A DNA stretch of 11,843 bases from an uncultured Methylococcaceae bacterium (GTDB lineage: Bacteria; Pseudomonadota; Gammaproteobacteria; Methylococcales; Methylomonadaceae), in NCBI GenBank assembly GCA_903839795.1, contig CAIMDR010000338.1:1-11843 (forward strand), written 5' to 3'. Below, piece after piece: positions 1 to 7,454 of the stretch (position 1 is its first letter; each line of letters begins with the position of its first letter). The notes under the pieces were generated by a model that saw only the letters and a list, made by a program, of their open reading frames with translations, was not told the origin of the DNA and made no database searches. The translations under genes and the position numbers were made by a program.

Positions 1-138
1 TTTGTCAATAATTCTTTGGAAAAGGTTATCATTGCTAGGCTTATTATAAGGATTGTAAATGCGTGTATTTTAAACGTGTTTTATTACGATTTTTGTGAAT
101 TTTTGAGGGATTTTGGAAATTTAATTTCTGAAAGTCTA
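1..138. other. AT-rich non-homologous segment abutting the HlyD remnant
   Basis: Hand counting gives about 37 G or C in 138 bases (27%), against roughly half in the following coding sequence. The reading frame stays open into the HlyD remnant, but the peptide (rich in I, F, N, L) has no resemblance to a HlyD barrel or hairpin. HlyD-like sequence begins abruptly at the YVPEKEIG codons, around 136-139. Runs of GATTTT/GAATTTTT and a small palindrome (GAAAT at 116-120, ATTTC at 124-128) lie next to the junction. This could be the edge of an insertion sequence or a deletion scar. No terminal inverted repeat or transposase can be seen because the window starts here. Confidence 0.5.
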
Positions 139-423
139 TATGTGCCGGAAAAAGAAATCGGTAAGATTCGCCTGGGACTGCCCGCCCAAATTTATACCGA
201 TGCCTTTCCGGACAAACCTTTTTCAGCCACACTTCGCTATATTGCCTCTCAGGCAGAGTTCACACCTAAAGAAGTGCAAACACCGGATGAACGGGTCAAG
301 CTGGTTTACGCCGTCAAACTTTATCTGGATGATAATCCTGAGCATAAACTAACCCCCGGACTCCCTGCAGATGCCGTGATTCGTTGGCGGGAGGAAACCT
401 CATGGGCGAAGCCTCGTTGGTAG
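139..423 (+). pseudogene. HlyD-family membrane-fusion protein, 3' remnant (YhiI-like)
   Basis: This is the C-terminal ~94 residues of a periplasmic adaptor (membrane-fusion protein) that would link an inner-membrane ABC exporter to an outer-membrane channel. Visible are the beta-barrel stretch YVPEKEIGKIRLGLPAQIY, the SATLRYIASQAEFTPKEVQT segment and the closing LTPGLPADAVIRW, all typical of the HlyD/YhiI group. Intact members are about 300-350 residues with an N-terminal membrane anchor, lipoyl halves and a coiled-coil hairpin. None of these is present. The frame is open to the left window edge through unrelated AT-rich sequence, and a nominal TTG at 16 has no Shine-Dalgarno sequence. The last 22 bases overlap the start of the downstream ATPase, as expected for the original operon. 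I read it as a 5'-truncated gene. The alternative, a chimeric protein fused to an upstream frame, cannot be excluded from this window. Confidence 0.75.
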
Positions 424-2366
424 ATAAACAAGCGGTTATCAATATCACCGGATTTTGTAAACGTTATAAAAAAAAACTGGCCGTGAATGCAGTCGATCTG
501 ACGATCCAGCGCGGAGAAATTTATGGATTGATCGGGCCGGATGGTGCCGGTAAAAGCAGCCTGATGAAAGCGATTGCCGGTGTATTATCATTTGAACAAG
601 GCACACTGGATGTTCTGGGGGTTACTATTGATTCTGAAGCATCGGCAGAAAAGATAAAAGGCCGGCTGGGTTTCATGCCGCAGGGACTGGGGCTTAATCT
701 GTACGGTGATTTGTCAGTTGAAGAAAATATCGATTTCTTTGCCCAACTGCGGGAGGTTCAGCCCGAACAACTTGACCAACGCAAAGACAAACTACTCGGC
801 ATGACTCGCCTTGACAAGTTTCGTGAGCGTCCAATGAAAAATCTTTCGGGTGGCATGAAGCAAAAACTGGGCTTGATTTGTACCCTGATACATCAGCCGG
901 AACTGGTTATTCTGGATGAACCCACCACCGGCGTTGATCCGGTTTCACGGCGAGATTTCTGGGCTATTCTTGCCGAATTACTGCAAGAACACAACATTAC
1001 TGCATTGGTTTCTACCGCTTACATGGATGAAGCTGCCCGTTTCAACCGTTTGTCGCTGATGTATAACGGACAAATACTGGCCGCCGGTACACCGGATGCA
1101 ATTAGTCAGCAAGCAAAAGGCTGTTTGATTGAGTTAACTGCTGAACCCCAGCTTGAAGCACTTAAACAACTAAAAATACATTATCTGCAAATAGAAACCA
1201 TAGGCAGCAGAATCAGGGTTTTTGCTGATAATACGTCAGTAAATGCCGGTGTAAAAACAGTTACTGATTTACTTGCCGGTGTAAAAATAAAAACGATACG
1301 GGCGTTTGATGCAGCATTGGAAGATTCGTTTATTGCGTTACTTAGGCAAAGGCCTTTAACCGACCAGACCCAGAAAGATAATTCCATCCCGCGTTTTGAC
1401 AAACCGTTACCCGATGATAAAAGTATCGCTATTGAAGCGAAGCAATTAACCCGCGATTTTGGTAAATTCCGGTCAGTTGATCATATTAATTTTAGCGTTA
1501 AGCAAGGGGAAATATTTGGATTGCTCGGTGCCAACGGCGCAGGAAAAACCACTGCCATTAAAATGCTCACCGGCATTCTGCCGCCCAGCGAAGGCGAAGG
1601 CCAAGTGGCGGGGGCTGACATGCGTAAAGCGGGACAGCTAATTAAAGAGCGCATTGGTTATATGTCACAGGCCTTTTCCCTGTATCTGGATTTAACGGTC
1701 ATGGAGAATATTCGCCTTTTTGCCAGCATTTATGGGGTAGATAGAAAGACTCTAAAGCAACGTATAGACTGGGTGATAAATATTGCCGGCTTGGCAGAGG
1801 TCATCGGACAATTGGCAGGCAGTCTGCCAATGGGAATACGGCAACGACTGGCGCTGGGTTGCGCTTTAATCCATCAACCCGGCGTACTGTTTCTGGATGA
1901 GCCCACTTCAGGCGTGGATCCAATCGGACGGCGGCAATTTTGGGATATTTTAGTTCATCTCGCCCGTGTCGAGCAGGTGGCTATTTTAGTCACTACGCAC
2001 TATATGACTGAAGCCGAACACTGCGATCATTTGGTGTTGATGTATGCGGGTAGGGTTATTGCTGATGACACTCCAACTACCATGATCGAATCCCTGCAAA
2101 ACGAAGCCGGTCAGCTGTTGGAGATTACGACTGATAAGCCGTTGCAAGCGCTAACCTTACTGGAGAAGGAAAATTTCAAGGGAGTCGCTTTATTTGGCAA
2201 GCATATTCATTTGCTGGCGCTGGATGTTAAGCGCGTGAAAAAACAGATTAGTGAATTACTGACTAAACATTCTATCAAGCTGCTTGAGATAACGGCACAG
2301 ACACCCACCCTGGAGGATGTTTTTGTCTATCGGGTTCTGGCTTTGGAAAACAAGGAACTGACATGA
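402..2366 (+). CDS. ABC exporter ATPase with two nucleotide-binding domains (RbbA N-terminal-like)
   Basis: A 654-residue cytoplasmic ATPase energises an ABC-2 exporter. NBD1 spans about residues 12-235: Walker A GPDGAGKS 45-52, Q-loop Q94, signature LSGGMKQ 148-154, Walker B VILDEP 169-174. NBD2 spans about 342-560: Walker A GANGAGKT 376-383, Q-loop Q423, Walker B VLFLDEP, H-loop H533. NBD1 has Ala206 where the H-loop His belongs (STAYMDEA), and NBD2 has LPMGIRQ in place of LSGGxxQ. One composite ATP site therefore looks canonical and the other degenerate. E. coli RbbA (about 911 residues) has the same tandem NBDs fused to a permease; here the protein stops after NBD2 and the permease is the next gene. 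The start is the ATG at 402 because GGGAGGAAA (389-397) lies at ideal spacing; an in-frame TTG at 384 lacks this. The stop overlaps the next start (ATGA). The transported substrate is unknown. Confidence 0.93.
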   Translation: MGEASLVDKQAVINITGFCKRYKKKLAVNAVDLTIQRGEIYGLIGPDGAGKSSLMKAIAGVLSFEQGTLDVLGVTIDSEASAEKIKGRLGFMPQGLGLNLYGDLSVEENIDFFAQLREVQPEQLDQRKDKLLGMTRLDKFRERPMKNLSGGMKQKLGLICTLIHQPELVILDEPTTGVDPVSRRDFWAILAELLQEHNITALVSTAYMDEAARFNRLSLMYNGQILAAGTPDAISQQAKGCLIELTAEPQLEALKQLKIHYLQIETIGSRIRVFADNTSVNAGVKTVTDLLAGVKIKTIRAFDAALEDSFIALLRQRPLTDQTQKDNSIPRFDKPLPDDKSIAIEAKQLTRDFGKFRSVDHINFSVKQGEIFGLLGANGAGKTTAIKMLTGILPPSEGEGQVAGADMRKAGQLIKERIGYMSQAFSLYLDLTVMENIRLFASIYGVDRKTLKQRIDWVINIAGLAEVIGQLAGSLPMGIRQRLALGCALIHQPGVLFLDEPTSGVDPIGRRQFWDILVHLARVEQVAILVTTHYMTEAEHCDHLVLMYAGRVIADDTPTTMIESLQNEAGQLLEITTDKPLQALTLLEKENFKGVALFGKHIHLLALDVKRVKKQISELLTKHSIKLLEITAQTPTLEDVFVYRVLALENKELT

Positions 2367-3517
2367 ATTTTACCCGAATTTGGGCGGTGACGTACAAAGA
2401 GTGGCGAGAAATATTTCGTGACCGGCTGTTTTTTATAATGGCTTTTGTGTTGCCGATAGGCATATTTCTGGTAGTAGGTTTTGGAATCTCCTTCGATGTA
2501 GAAAAAATAACGTTTGCTGTACTGGATCAGGATAACACCGCGATGAGTCGTGATTTCCTGCATCGGTTTATCGATTCTCGCTACTTCGATTACAAGGGAC
2601 ATGTGCAAAGTGAGCGCGAGTTTGACCCACTGCTAGCGGATAGCAACATTCGTTTTGCCATTATTATCCCGCCCCGATTTGAGGAGCAGTTGCTGTCCGG
2701 GCAGGCAACCTCGGTACAAAGTTTAATCGATGGCGTTTTCCCCTATCGGGCCGAGGTTGCAAAAGGTTATGTAACGGCGATTATTGCCAATTTTAATACC
2801 CAATCCCTGGCTGAATATTTGGCCAGAAAACGTGGTATTTCCAAAGGGCAAGCCATTGCCCAAGTATCGCCGTTGCGACTGGAGTCCCGTTATTTATATA
2901 ATCAGGCCTTGCGTAGCCAGTGGTCTATCTCATCAGGGTTAATGATGTTGGTACTGATGGTGGCGCCCCCTTTTTTGACTGCTTTGGGCGTAGTGCGTGA
3001 AAAGGAAAATGGATCCATTTACAATATTTATGCCTCAACCATCAGTCGAAGCGAATTCATTCTGGGCAAATTACTGCCTTATTTGCTCATTTCCTGTCTA
3101 AACATTCTTATTCTCTGGTGGCTTGTCATGCATGTATTCGGTACACCGTTTAAAGGTCATCCGTTTTTTTATTATATCGCTTCAATTATCTATGTGCTTT
3201 GCACATCAGGTGTCGGTTTGGTGGTATCGCTATTGGTGCGGACGCAAGTTGCTGCCGTCATGCTAACCATCGTGTTGTCTTTTGTCCCGGCCATGCTTTA
3301 CTCAGGGTTACTGGTGCCTGTCGACTCAATGGGGAGAGAAACACAGATCGAAGCGCACCTGTTTCCGACACTTTATTATCTACGGATTACTTGGGGCAGT
3401 TTTCTTAAAGGTCTGGGTTGGACTGAACTTTGGTTTGATGTGGCTATATTGTTGTCCTACGCCTTGATTCTCTGGGGAATAGGTTTTCTTAATTTTCACA
3501 AAAGGCCTGCGGAATGA
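2363..3517 (+). CDS. ABC-2 family permease, first of a pair (RbbA C-terminal-like)
   Basis: A 384-residue inner-membrane permease. One membrane segment lies near the N-terminus (about 22-42), followed by an extracytoplasmic domain of about 145 residues (43-187). Five further segments follow at about 190-210, 236-258, 268-291, 297-319 and 357-377. Between segments 2 and 3 is the coupling-helix sequence VVREKENGSIYNIYAS (210-224), the usual ABC-2 contact with the ATPase. The N-terminal SRDFLHRFIDSRYFDY and LIDGVFPYRA stretches resemble the C-terminal half of RbbA, so this appears to be the unfused equivalent. It starts within the stop of the ATPase gene (ATGA overlap), with AAGGA at 2352-2356 as ribosome site, and ends in an ATGA overlap with the second permease. 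Translation of the three genes is therefore probably coupled. With the second permease it would form a heterodimeric channel; the substrate is not predictable from sequence. Confidence 0.92.
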   Translation: MNFTRIWAVTYKEWREIFRDRLFFIMAFVLPIGIFLVVGFGISFDVEKITFAVLDQDNTAMSRDFLHRFIDSRYFDYKGHVQSEREFDPLLADSNIRFAIIIPPRFEEQLLSGQATSVQSLIDGVFPYRAEVAKGYVTAIIANFNTQSLAEYLARKRGISKGQAIAQVSPLRLESRYLYNQALRSQWSISSGLMMLVLMVAPPFLTALGVVREKENGSIYNIYASTISRSEFILGKLLPYLLISCLNILILWWLVMHVFGTPFKGHPFFYYIASIIYVLCTSGVGLVVSLLVRTQVAAVMLTIVLSFVPAMLYSGLLVPVDSMGRETQIEAHLFPTLYYLRITWGSFLKGLGWTELWFDVAILLSYALILWGIGFLNFHKRPAE

Positions 3518-4665
3518 ACTATCACGCTTTTTTGCTCTGGTGGAGCCGTACCTTTACCATGACAATTAAAGAGTTGAAGCAACTGATTCGTGATCCGGTG
3601 CTGTTATTAATCATTGCTTATTTTTTTACTATCGATGTGTACATGGCTGGATCGGGTATCAACCTGAGTCTGCGTAATGCCTCAATAATGGCTATTGATC
3701 ATGACCATAGTCCTGCTTCACGCGAATTGATTTACCGGTTCCGTCCACCTTATTTTGATTTTAAAGGGGATATTTCCGGTAAAAATGAAGCCGAAGAGCG
3801 GTTAAATAAAGGGCAAATTCTGGCCGTACTGGATATTCCCGAAAATTTTCAGAGACATTTGCTGCAGGGGCAAGCCGAAACCGTGCAATTTCAAGTGGAT
3901 ACCAGTAATACCGTATTGGGCACACTGGCAACCACCTATGCGATGCAAATTACCGCTGATTTTGGACGCGATTTTGTCGGTAAACAAACAGGTTTGAATA
4001 GCGACACAATGGAGGCTCTCCCAGTCATCCAGAATCGTTATCGGGTACTTTACAATCCCAACCGAATTGATAGCTGGTTTATGTCTATTATGGAATTGCT
4101 TACCGTGATCACCATGCTGTCGATGATGCTGCCGGCAGCGGCAGCCGTTAGGGAAAAAGAGCGGGGTACCATTGAGCAGCTTGCCGTCTCTCCGTTAAGT
4201 TCACTGCAAATTTTACTGCCAAAGGTCATTTCGATGGGACTGGTGATACTTTTTGGCGTTGCCGTTTGTTTATTTTTAATTATTATTCCCCTCTTTCATT
4301 TACCCGTAAAAGGCAGTATCAGCTTGTTTTTTGCCGTAACCGCATTGTATGTTTTTACGGCCTCCGGGATAGGACTGTTTATCGCCACGATTAGTCAAAG
4401 CCTGGGGCAAGTGACTATGCTGGTAATTCTGCTGATGATGCCCATATTACTGCTTTCCGGTGCCTGGGCTCCACCAGAAACCATGCCCCATGCCATGTAC
4501 TTGGCTATGACTGTTTCGCCTTTGTATTACTACAATGAGATGACCTACGCTATTTTGCTTAAAGGCGCAGGGATTGATATTTTATGGGACTCGATACTCG
4601 AACTATCGGGCTTGGGAGTAGTATTCTTTAATTTCGGTATCTGGCACTTTCGCAGGCAATTTTGA
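3514..4665 (+). CDS. ABC-2 family permease, second of a pair (YhhJ-like)
   Basis: A 383-residue inner-membrane permease with the same plan as its upstream neighbour. It has an N-terminal membrane segment (about 27-46), an extracytoplasmic domain (about 47-185), then segments near 187-209, 236-258, 269-291, 297-318 and 359-377. The coupling sequence AVREKERGTIEQLAVSPLS is at 211-229. It shares the motif SREL-x-x-RF-x-x-x-YFDFKG (69-85) with the first permease (SRDFLHRF...YFDYKG), which suggests the two are old duplicates. It occupies the position of YhhJ in the E. coli yhiI-rbbA-yhhJ locus and closes the operon. No outer-membrane channel gene and no obvious intrinsic terminator follow. Assignment to the ABC-2 family is firm; the exported compound is not known. 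Confidence 0.92.
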   Translation: MNYHAFLLWWSRTFTMTIKELKQLIRDPVLLLIIAYFFTIDVYMAGSGINLSLRNASIMAIDHDHSPASRELIYRFRPPYFDFKGDISGKNEAEERLNKGQILAVLDIPENFQRHLLQGQAETVQFQVDTSNTVLGTLATTYAMQITADFGRDFVGKQTGLNSDTMEALPVIQNRYRVLYNPNRIDSWFMSIMELLTVITMLSMMLPAAAAVREKERGTIEQLAVSPLSSLQILLPKVISMGLVILFGVAVCLFLIIIPLFHLPVKGSISLFFAVTALYVFTASGIGLFIATISQSLGQVTMLVILLMMPILLLSGAWAPPETMPHAMYLAMTVSPLYYYNEMTYAILLKGAGIDILWDSILELSGLGVVFFNFGIWHFRRQF

Positions 4666-5074
4666 TAAACCTGAATTAATCAATTAATCAACAAAAAGTA
4701 GGGAATATTTAAAGATTCACCATGAAGACACGAAGAAAAACACTCAAACATAAACAGCTTGTTAAAATACTTACGAATCTGACACTGGAATATTTTTATC
4801 ATCGCTTCCGTTTTGAGATGAAAAAAACATAGCAGCACTTACCTATTTACCTTACCCAAAAACCAGTATTTGTAGGTTTGAACTTTGAAAATATTCCATT
4901 TATTATTTTTCCTGAATATCCCAAAGCACATGATATTAAAAGTTTTTTTCAGGCATCAATTATATATATTCCTCAATAAACAGCTCGATTTTACTATTGA
5001 ACAGGTTTTTCTAATGCTTGTTATTCTATTTCATGCCAAAATATACATTATCTTAAGCGTTAATTCGAGAAACC
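4666..5074. other. AT-rich intergenic region, no convincing gene
   Basis: These 409 bases separate the export operon from rimK. An 8-base direct repeat AATTAATC occurs twice in tandem at 4674-4689. A stretch around 4716-4735 (CACCATGAAGACACGAAGA) resembles a short dispersed intergenic repeat that I recall from many environmental bacterial genomes; I cannot count its copies here. A 36-codon basic ORF beginning at 4722 lies on that repeat and has no ribosome site. A longer AT-rich frame overlapping rimK looks spurious. I see no RNA gene or strong terminator hairpin. Confidence 0.6.
5018..5047 (+). promoter_or_regulatory. Possible sigma-70 promoter for rimK
   Basis: TTGTTA (5018-5023) and TATACA (5042-5047) are separated by 18 bases and end 27 bases before the rimK ATG. 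Both hexamers deviate from consensus, and the surrounding sequence is AT-rich, so chance matches are likely. Confidence 0.3.
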
Positions 5075-6007
5075 ATGAAAATTGCTATTTTGTCCCGCAA
5101 CCCCAAACTCTATTCAACCGCTCGCTTGGTTGAGGCCGCACAAGCTCGCGGACATGAGGTACGGGTTTTGGATGTTTTGCGTTGCTATATGAATATTACA
5201 TCGCATAATCCATCCATCCATTATCGGGGAGAAGACTTAACCGGATTTGATGCTGTTATTCCAAGAATTGGTGCTTCCGTAACATTTTACGGCACGGCTG
5301 TACTCAGGCAATTTGAAATGATGAATGTCTTCCCGCTCAATGAATCGGTGGCCATATCACGTTCAAGAGATAAATTACGCTCAGTCCAATTACTGGCCAG
5401 AAAAGGCATTGGTTTGCCGGTAACCGGTTTTGCCAATAACCCGGATGACATTCAGGATTTGATTTCTCAAGTGGGTGGTGCGCCCTTGGTGATTAAATTA
5501 TTACAAGGCACTCAAGGAATTGGTGTTGTATTGGCAGAAACCCATAATGCCGCCGAAAGTGTTATTCAGGCTTTTATGGGGCTAAATGCCAATATTATGG
5601 TTCAAGAATTTATTAAAGAAGCCGGTGGCAGCGACATTCGATGTTTTGTAGTCGGTGATAAGGTAGTTGCCTCAATGAAACGTCAGGCTTTAGATGGAGA
5701 ATTCCGTTCAAATCTGCATCGCGGTGGCTCAGCAACCTTAATACGTCTGACACCTGAAGAACGCTCTACCGCCGTGCGCGCAGCAAAAATAATGGGACTC
5801 AATGTCTGTGGTGTCGATATGTTGCGCTCAAATCATGGCCCGGTGATTATGGAAGTCAACTCATCACCCGGCTTAAAAGGTATTGAAGCTGCCAGTGAAA
5901 AAGATATCGCCGAGTTAATTATTCAGTTTGTTGAAAAACGTTTTGAAACTATGGAAACGGGAAAAGATAAATCACCTACCCGGACCCGTACTCGCGGTAA
6001 AGGCTAA
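5075..6007 (+). CDS. rimK: Ribosomal protein S6 modification protein, ATP-grasp glutamate ligase
   Basis: RimK is a cytoplasmic ATP-grasp ligase that adds glutamate residues to the C-terminus of ribosomal protein S6 (bS6). The 310 residues match the family length (about 300 in E. coli). The N-terminal domain covers about 1-95 ([15 protein letters not shown]). The ATP-grasp region has K141 in [14 protein letters not shown], the hinge VQEFI (176-180) and SDIRCFVVG (186-194). Metal-binding residues D248, E260 and N262 lie in CGVDML and MEVNSSPG. The C-terminus is a basic TRTRTRGKG tail beyond the catalytic core. The ATG start follows only a weak GAGA (5067-5070). The gene stands alone: no zinc-protease partner and no rpsF lies beside it. 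It converges with the isocitrate dehydrogenase gene. Confidence 0.95.
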   Translation: MKIAILSRNPKLYSTARLVEAAQARGHEVRVLDVLRCYMNITSHNPSIHYRGEDLTGFDAVIPRIGASVTFYGTAVLRQFEMMNVFPLNESVAISRSRDKLRSVQLLARKGIGLPVTGFANNPDDIQDLISQVGGAPLVIKLLQGTQGIGVVLAETHNAAESVIQAFMGLNANIMVQEFIKEAGGSDIRCFVVGDKVVASMKRQALDGEFRSNLHRGGSATLIRLTPEERSTAVRAAKIMGLNVCGVDMLRSNHGPVIMEVNSSPGLKGIEAASEKDIAELIIQFVEKRFETMETGKDKSPTRTRTRGKG

Positions 6008-6027
6008 TTGTTGATAAGTATTCACCT

Positions 6028-6102
6028 CCCCCTTTGAAAAAGGGGGATTGAGGGGGATTTATCTAATAAAATCTCCCCTAACCCCTCTTTGTCAAAGAGG
6101 GG
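6028..6102. repeat. Compound palindromic intergenic repeat (G/C-block type)
   Basis: Two hairpins face each other. CCCCCTTT (6028-6035) pairs with AAAGGGGG (6039-6046) across a 3-base loop, and CCCCTCTTT (6082-6090) pairs with AAAGAGGGG (6094-6102) across GTC. Between them, AGGGGGATTT (6051-6060) pairs with AAATCTCCCCT (6069-6079) with one bulge. The whole element can fold as a cruciform. The pattern resembles a dispersed repeat seen between genes in many bacteria. It could also stop transcription from rimK, but no T-tract follows either hairpin. Confidence 0.75.
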
Positions 6103-6183
6103 GACTGAATAGTTACAATTGTTGATATCGCGGGGATTATTGATGGCTGGAAATGAGATTGAAATAATTTGACCGTTTATATT

Positions 6184-6218
6184 CCCTCACCCCAACCCTC
6201 TCCCGGAGGGAGAGGGAG
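6184..6218. repeat. Short palindromic intergenic repeat (CCCTCTCCC type)
   Basis: CCCTCTCCC (6196-6204) and GGGAGAGGG (6208-6216) form a perfect 9-base stem with loop GGA, preceded by the C-rich lead CCCTCACCCCAA. The sequence resembles a short repeat common between proteobacterial genes. It is unrelated in sequence to the G/C-block element about 80 bases to the left. Confidence 0.65.
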
Positions 6219-6220
6219 CA

Positions 6221-6259
6221 AAAGGATTATTAAGGTCATGACGGCCTTAATAATCCTTT
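6221..6259 (-). terminator. Perfect 15-base hairpin downstream of the icd stop
   Basis: AAAGGATTATTAAGG (6221-6235) is the exact inverse complement of CCTTAATAATCCTTT (6245-6259), with a 9-base loop. On the - strand it lies 15 bases past the isocitrate dehydrogenase stop and ends in a run of four T before G/C-rich sequence. A weak intrinsic terminator is plausible. The stem is AT-rich and the T-run short, so efficiency is doubtful. Confidence 0.5.
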
Positions 6260-6274
6260 GGTACTTAGGCTTTA

Positions 6275-7285
6275 TTACCTCAAAGCACTCACAATCGCAT
6301 TACCCATTTCGACCGTTCCACAGGTAGATTGTGGATTAAGGTCTTGGGTAACAAACTTACCCTCATTAACGACTTTTTCAACCGCTGTTTTAATACGCTC
6401 GGCAGCTTCGGTTTCGCCCAGATGATTTAACATCATAACGCCTGCCATGATAACAGCAATCGGGTTAGCCAGGTTTTTTCCGGTAATATCGGGTGCACTG
6501 CCATGCACTGCTTCAAATAGAGCCGCATCATCACCAATATTGGCACCTGGAATCAAACCCAGTCCACCGACCAGACCGGCTGTTAAATCCGATAGAATAT
6601 CACCGAACATATTGGTAGTCACCACCACATCAAATTGCTGTGGATTCATGACCATGTGCATACAAGCAGCATCCACGATTTTCTCGTCAAACTGAATGTC
6701 GGGATAACGCGCTGCGGTTTCTCTGGCAACATCCAGAAACAAACCTTGGGTATATTTTAAAATATTGGCTTTATGACAAACTGTTACTTTTTTACGATGA
6801 TTATCGCGTGCATATTTAAACGCATATTCGATAACACGTTGTGAAGCTACCCGGGTAACTACCGCCAAACTTTCGGCAATATCTTTTTTAGGCGTCAGAT
6901 AATGCTCAAGTCCTGCGTAGAGTCCTTCGGTATTTTCCCTGACAATAACAATATCAACATCTTCGTAACGCGTTTTTATGCCTGGCCAACTTTTAGCCGG
7001 CCGTACATTGGCATACAGTTCGTATTGTTGCCGCAAAGCTACGTTAATACTTCTAAATCCGGTTCCCACAACAGTCGTCAAGGGCCCTTTAAAGGCCAAG
7101 CGGGTTTTATCAAACGATGCCAGTGTCTCATCGGGCAACGGTGTGCCAAATTTTTCAAAAGCTGCCAACCCGGCATACGCTTCTTCCCAGTGAATTTTTA
7201 CGCCTGAGGCATCAATAACTTTTACGGCCTCATCCATAATCGAAGGACCAATACCATCACCTTTTATTAACGTGACCTTGTGCAT
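6275..7285 (-). CDS. icd: Isocitrate dehydrogenase, NAD-dependent type
   Basis: The product oxidatively decarboxylates isocitrate to 2-oxoglutarate in the TCA cycle. Its 336 residues match the short NAD-type IDH/homoisocitrate-dehydrogenase branch rather than the longer E. coli NADP enzyme (416 residues). The N-terminus has KGDGIGPSI (8-16). Substrate residues are S79, N81, R85, R95 (NVRP) and R116 (RENTEG), with catalytic Y123 and K172. Metal-binding aspartates are D205, D229 and D233 (NMFGDILSD). In the cofactor loop HGSAPDI (261-267), Asp266-Ile267 replaces the Lys-Tyr pair of NADP enzymes, indicating NAD. The start is the ATG at 7285, with GGAG (7292-7295 on the - strand) six bases upstream; a GTG at 7297 would precede that site and is unlikely. 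It lies downstream of moeA on the same strand, 169 bases away, so it probably has its own promoter. Isopropylmalate or homoisocitrate dehydrogenase is a less likely alternative. Confidence 0.88.
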   Translation of the reverse strand: MHKVTLIKGDGIGPSIMDEAVKVIDASGVKIHWEEAYAGLAAFEKFGTPLPDETLASFDKTRLAFKGPLTTVVGTGFRSINVALRQQYELYANVRPAKSWPGIKTRYEDVDIVIVRENTEGLYAGLEHYLTPKKDIAESLAVVTRVASQRVIEYAFKYARDNHRKKVTVCHKANILKYTQGLFLDVARETAARYPDIQFDEKIVDAACMHMVMNPQQFDVVVTTNMFGDILSDLTAGLVGGLGLIPGANIGDDAALFEAVHGSAPDITGKNLANPIAVIMAGVMMLNHLGETEAAERIKTAVEKVVNEGKFVTQDLNPQSTCGTVEMGNAIVSALR

Positions 7286-7454
7286 AATTATCTCCACAGT
7301 TTAATTAATACTCTCGCCAAACAGCGTGAGTGATTCTTTATATAGCATTAAGAAGGAACGTGAACCCAGGCATTTTAATCACCATATTAAGCGATATCGG
7401 GCCACAGTAAGAATAATAACAAAAAGGAAATATTCACGTTATTTTATTTCATTT

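Noticed and set aside
402..4665. ABC operon as a known drug or lipid exporter with a named substrate
   Set aside because: Sequence supports only the ABC-2/RbbA-YhhJ family. Nothing in the window identifies the transported compound.
4722..4832. 36-codon basic ORF (MKTRRKTLKHK...) after the permease operon
   Set aside because: Its start lies on a repeat-like GAAGACACGAAG sequence with no Shine-Dalgarno. Length and composition fit chance.
4885..5133. 82-codon frame MKIFHLLFFLN... running into rimK
   Set aside because: It is rich in F, I and L because the region is AT-rich, lacks a ribosome site, and overlaps the first 59 bases of rimK in another frame.
7286..7454. Possible icd promoter or moeA terminator in the 169-base gap
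   Set aside because: There is a TATATAAAG-like stretch on the - strand and an AATAAC/GTTATT inverted repeat with a 17-base loop, but neither has a convincing partner element.
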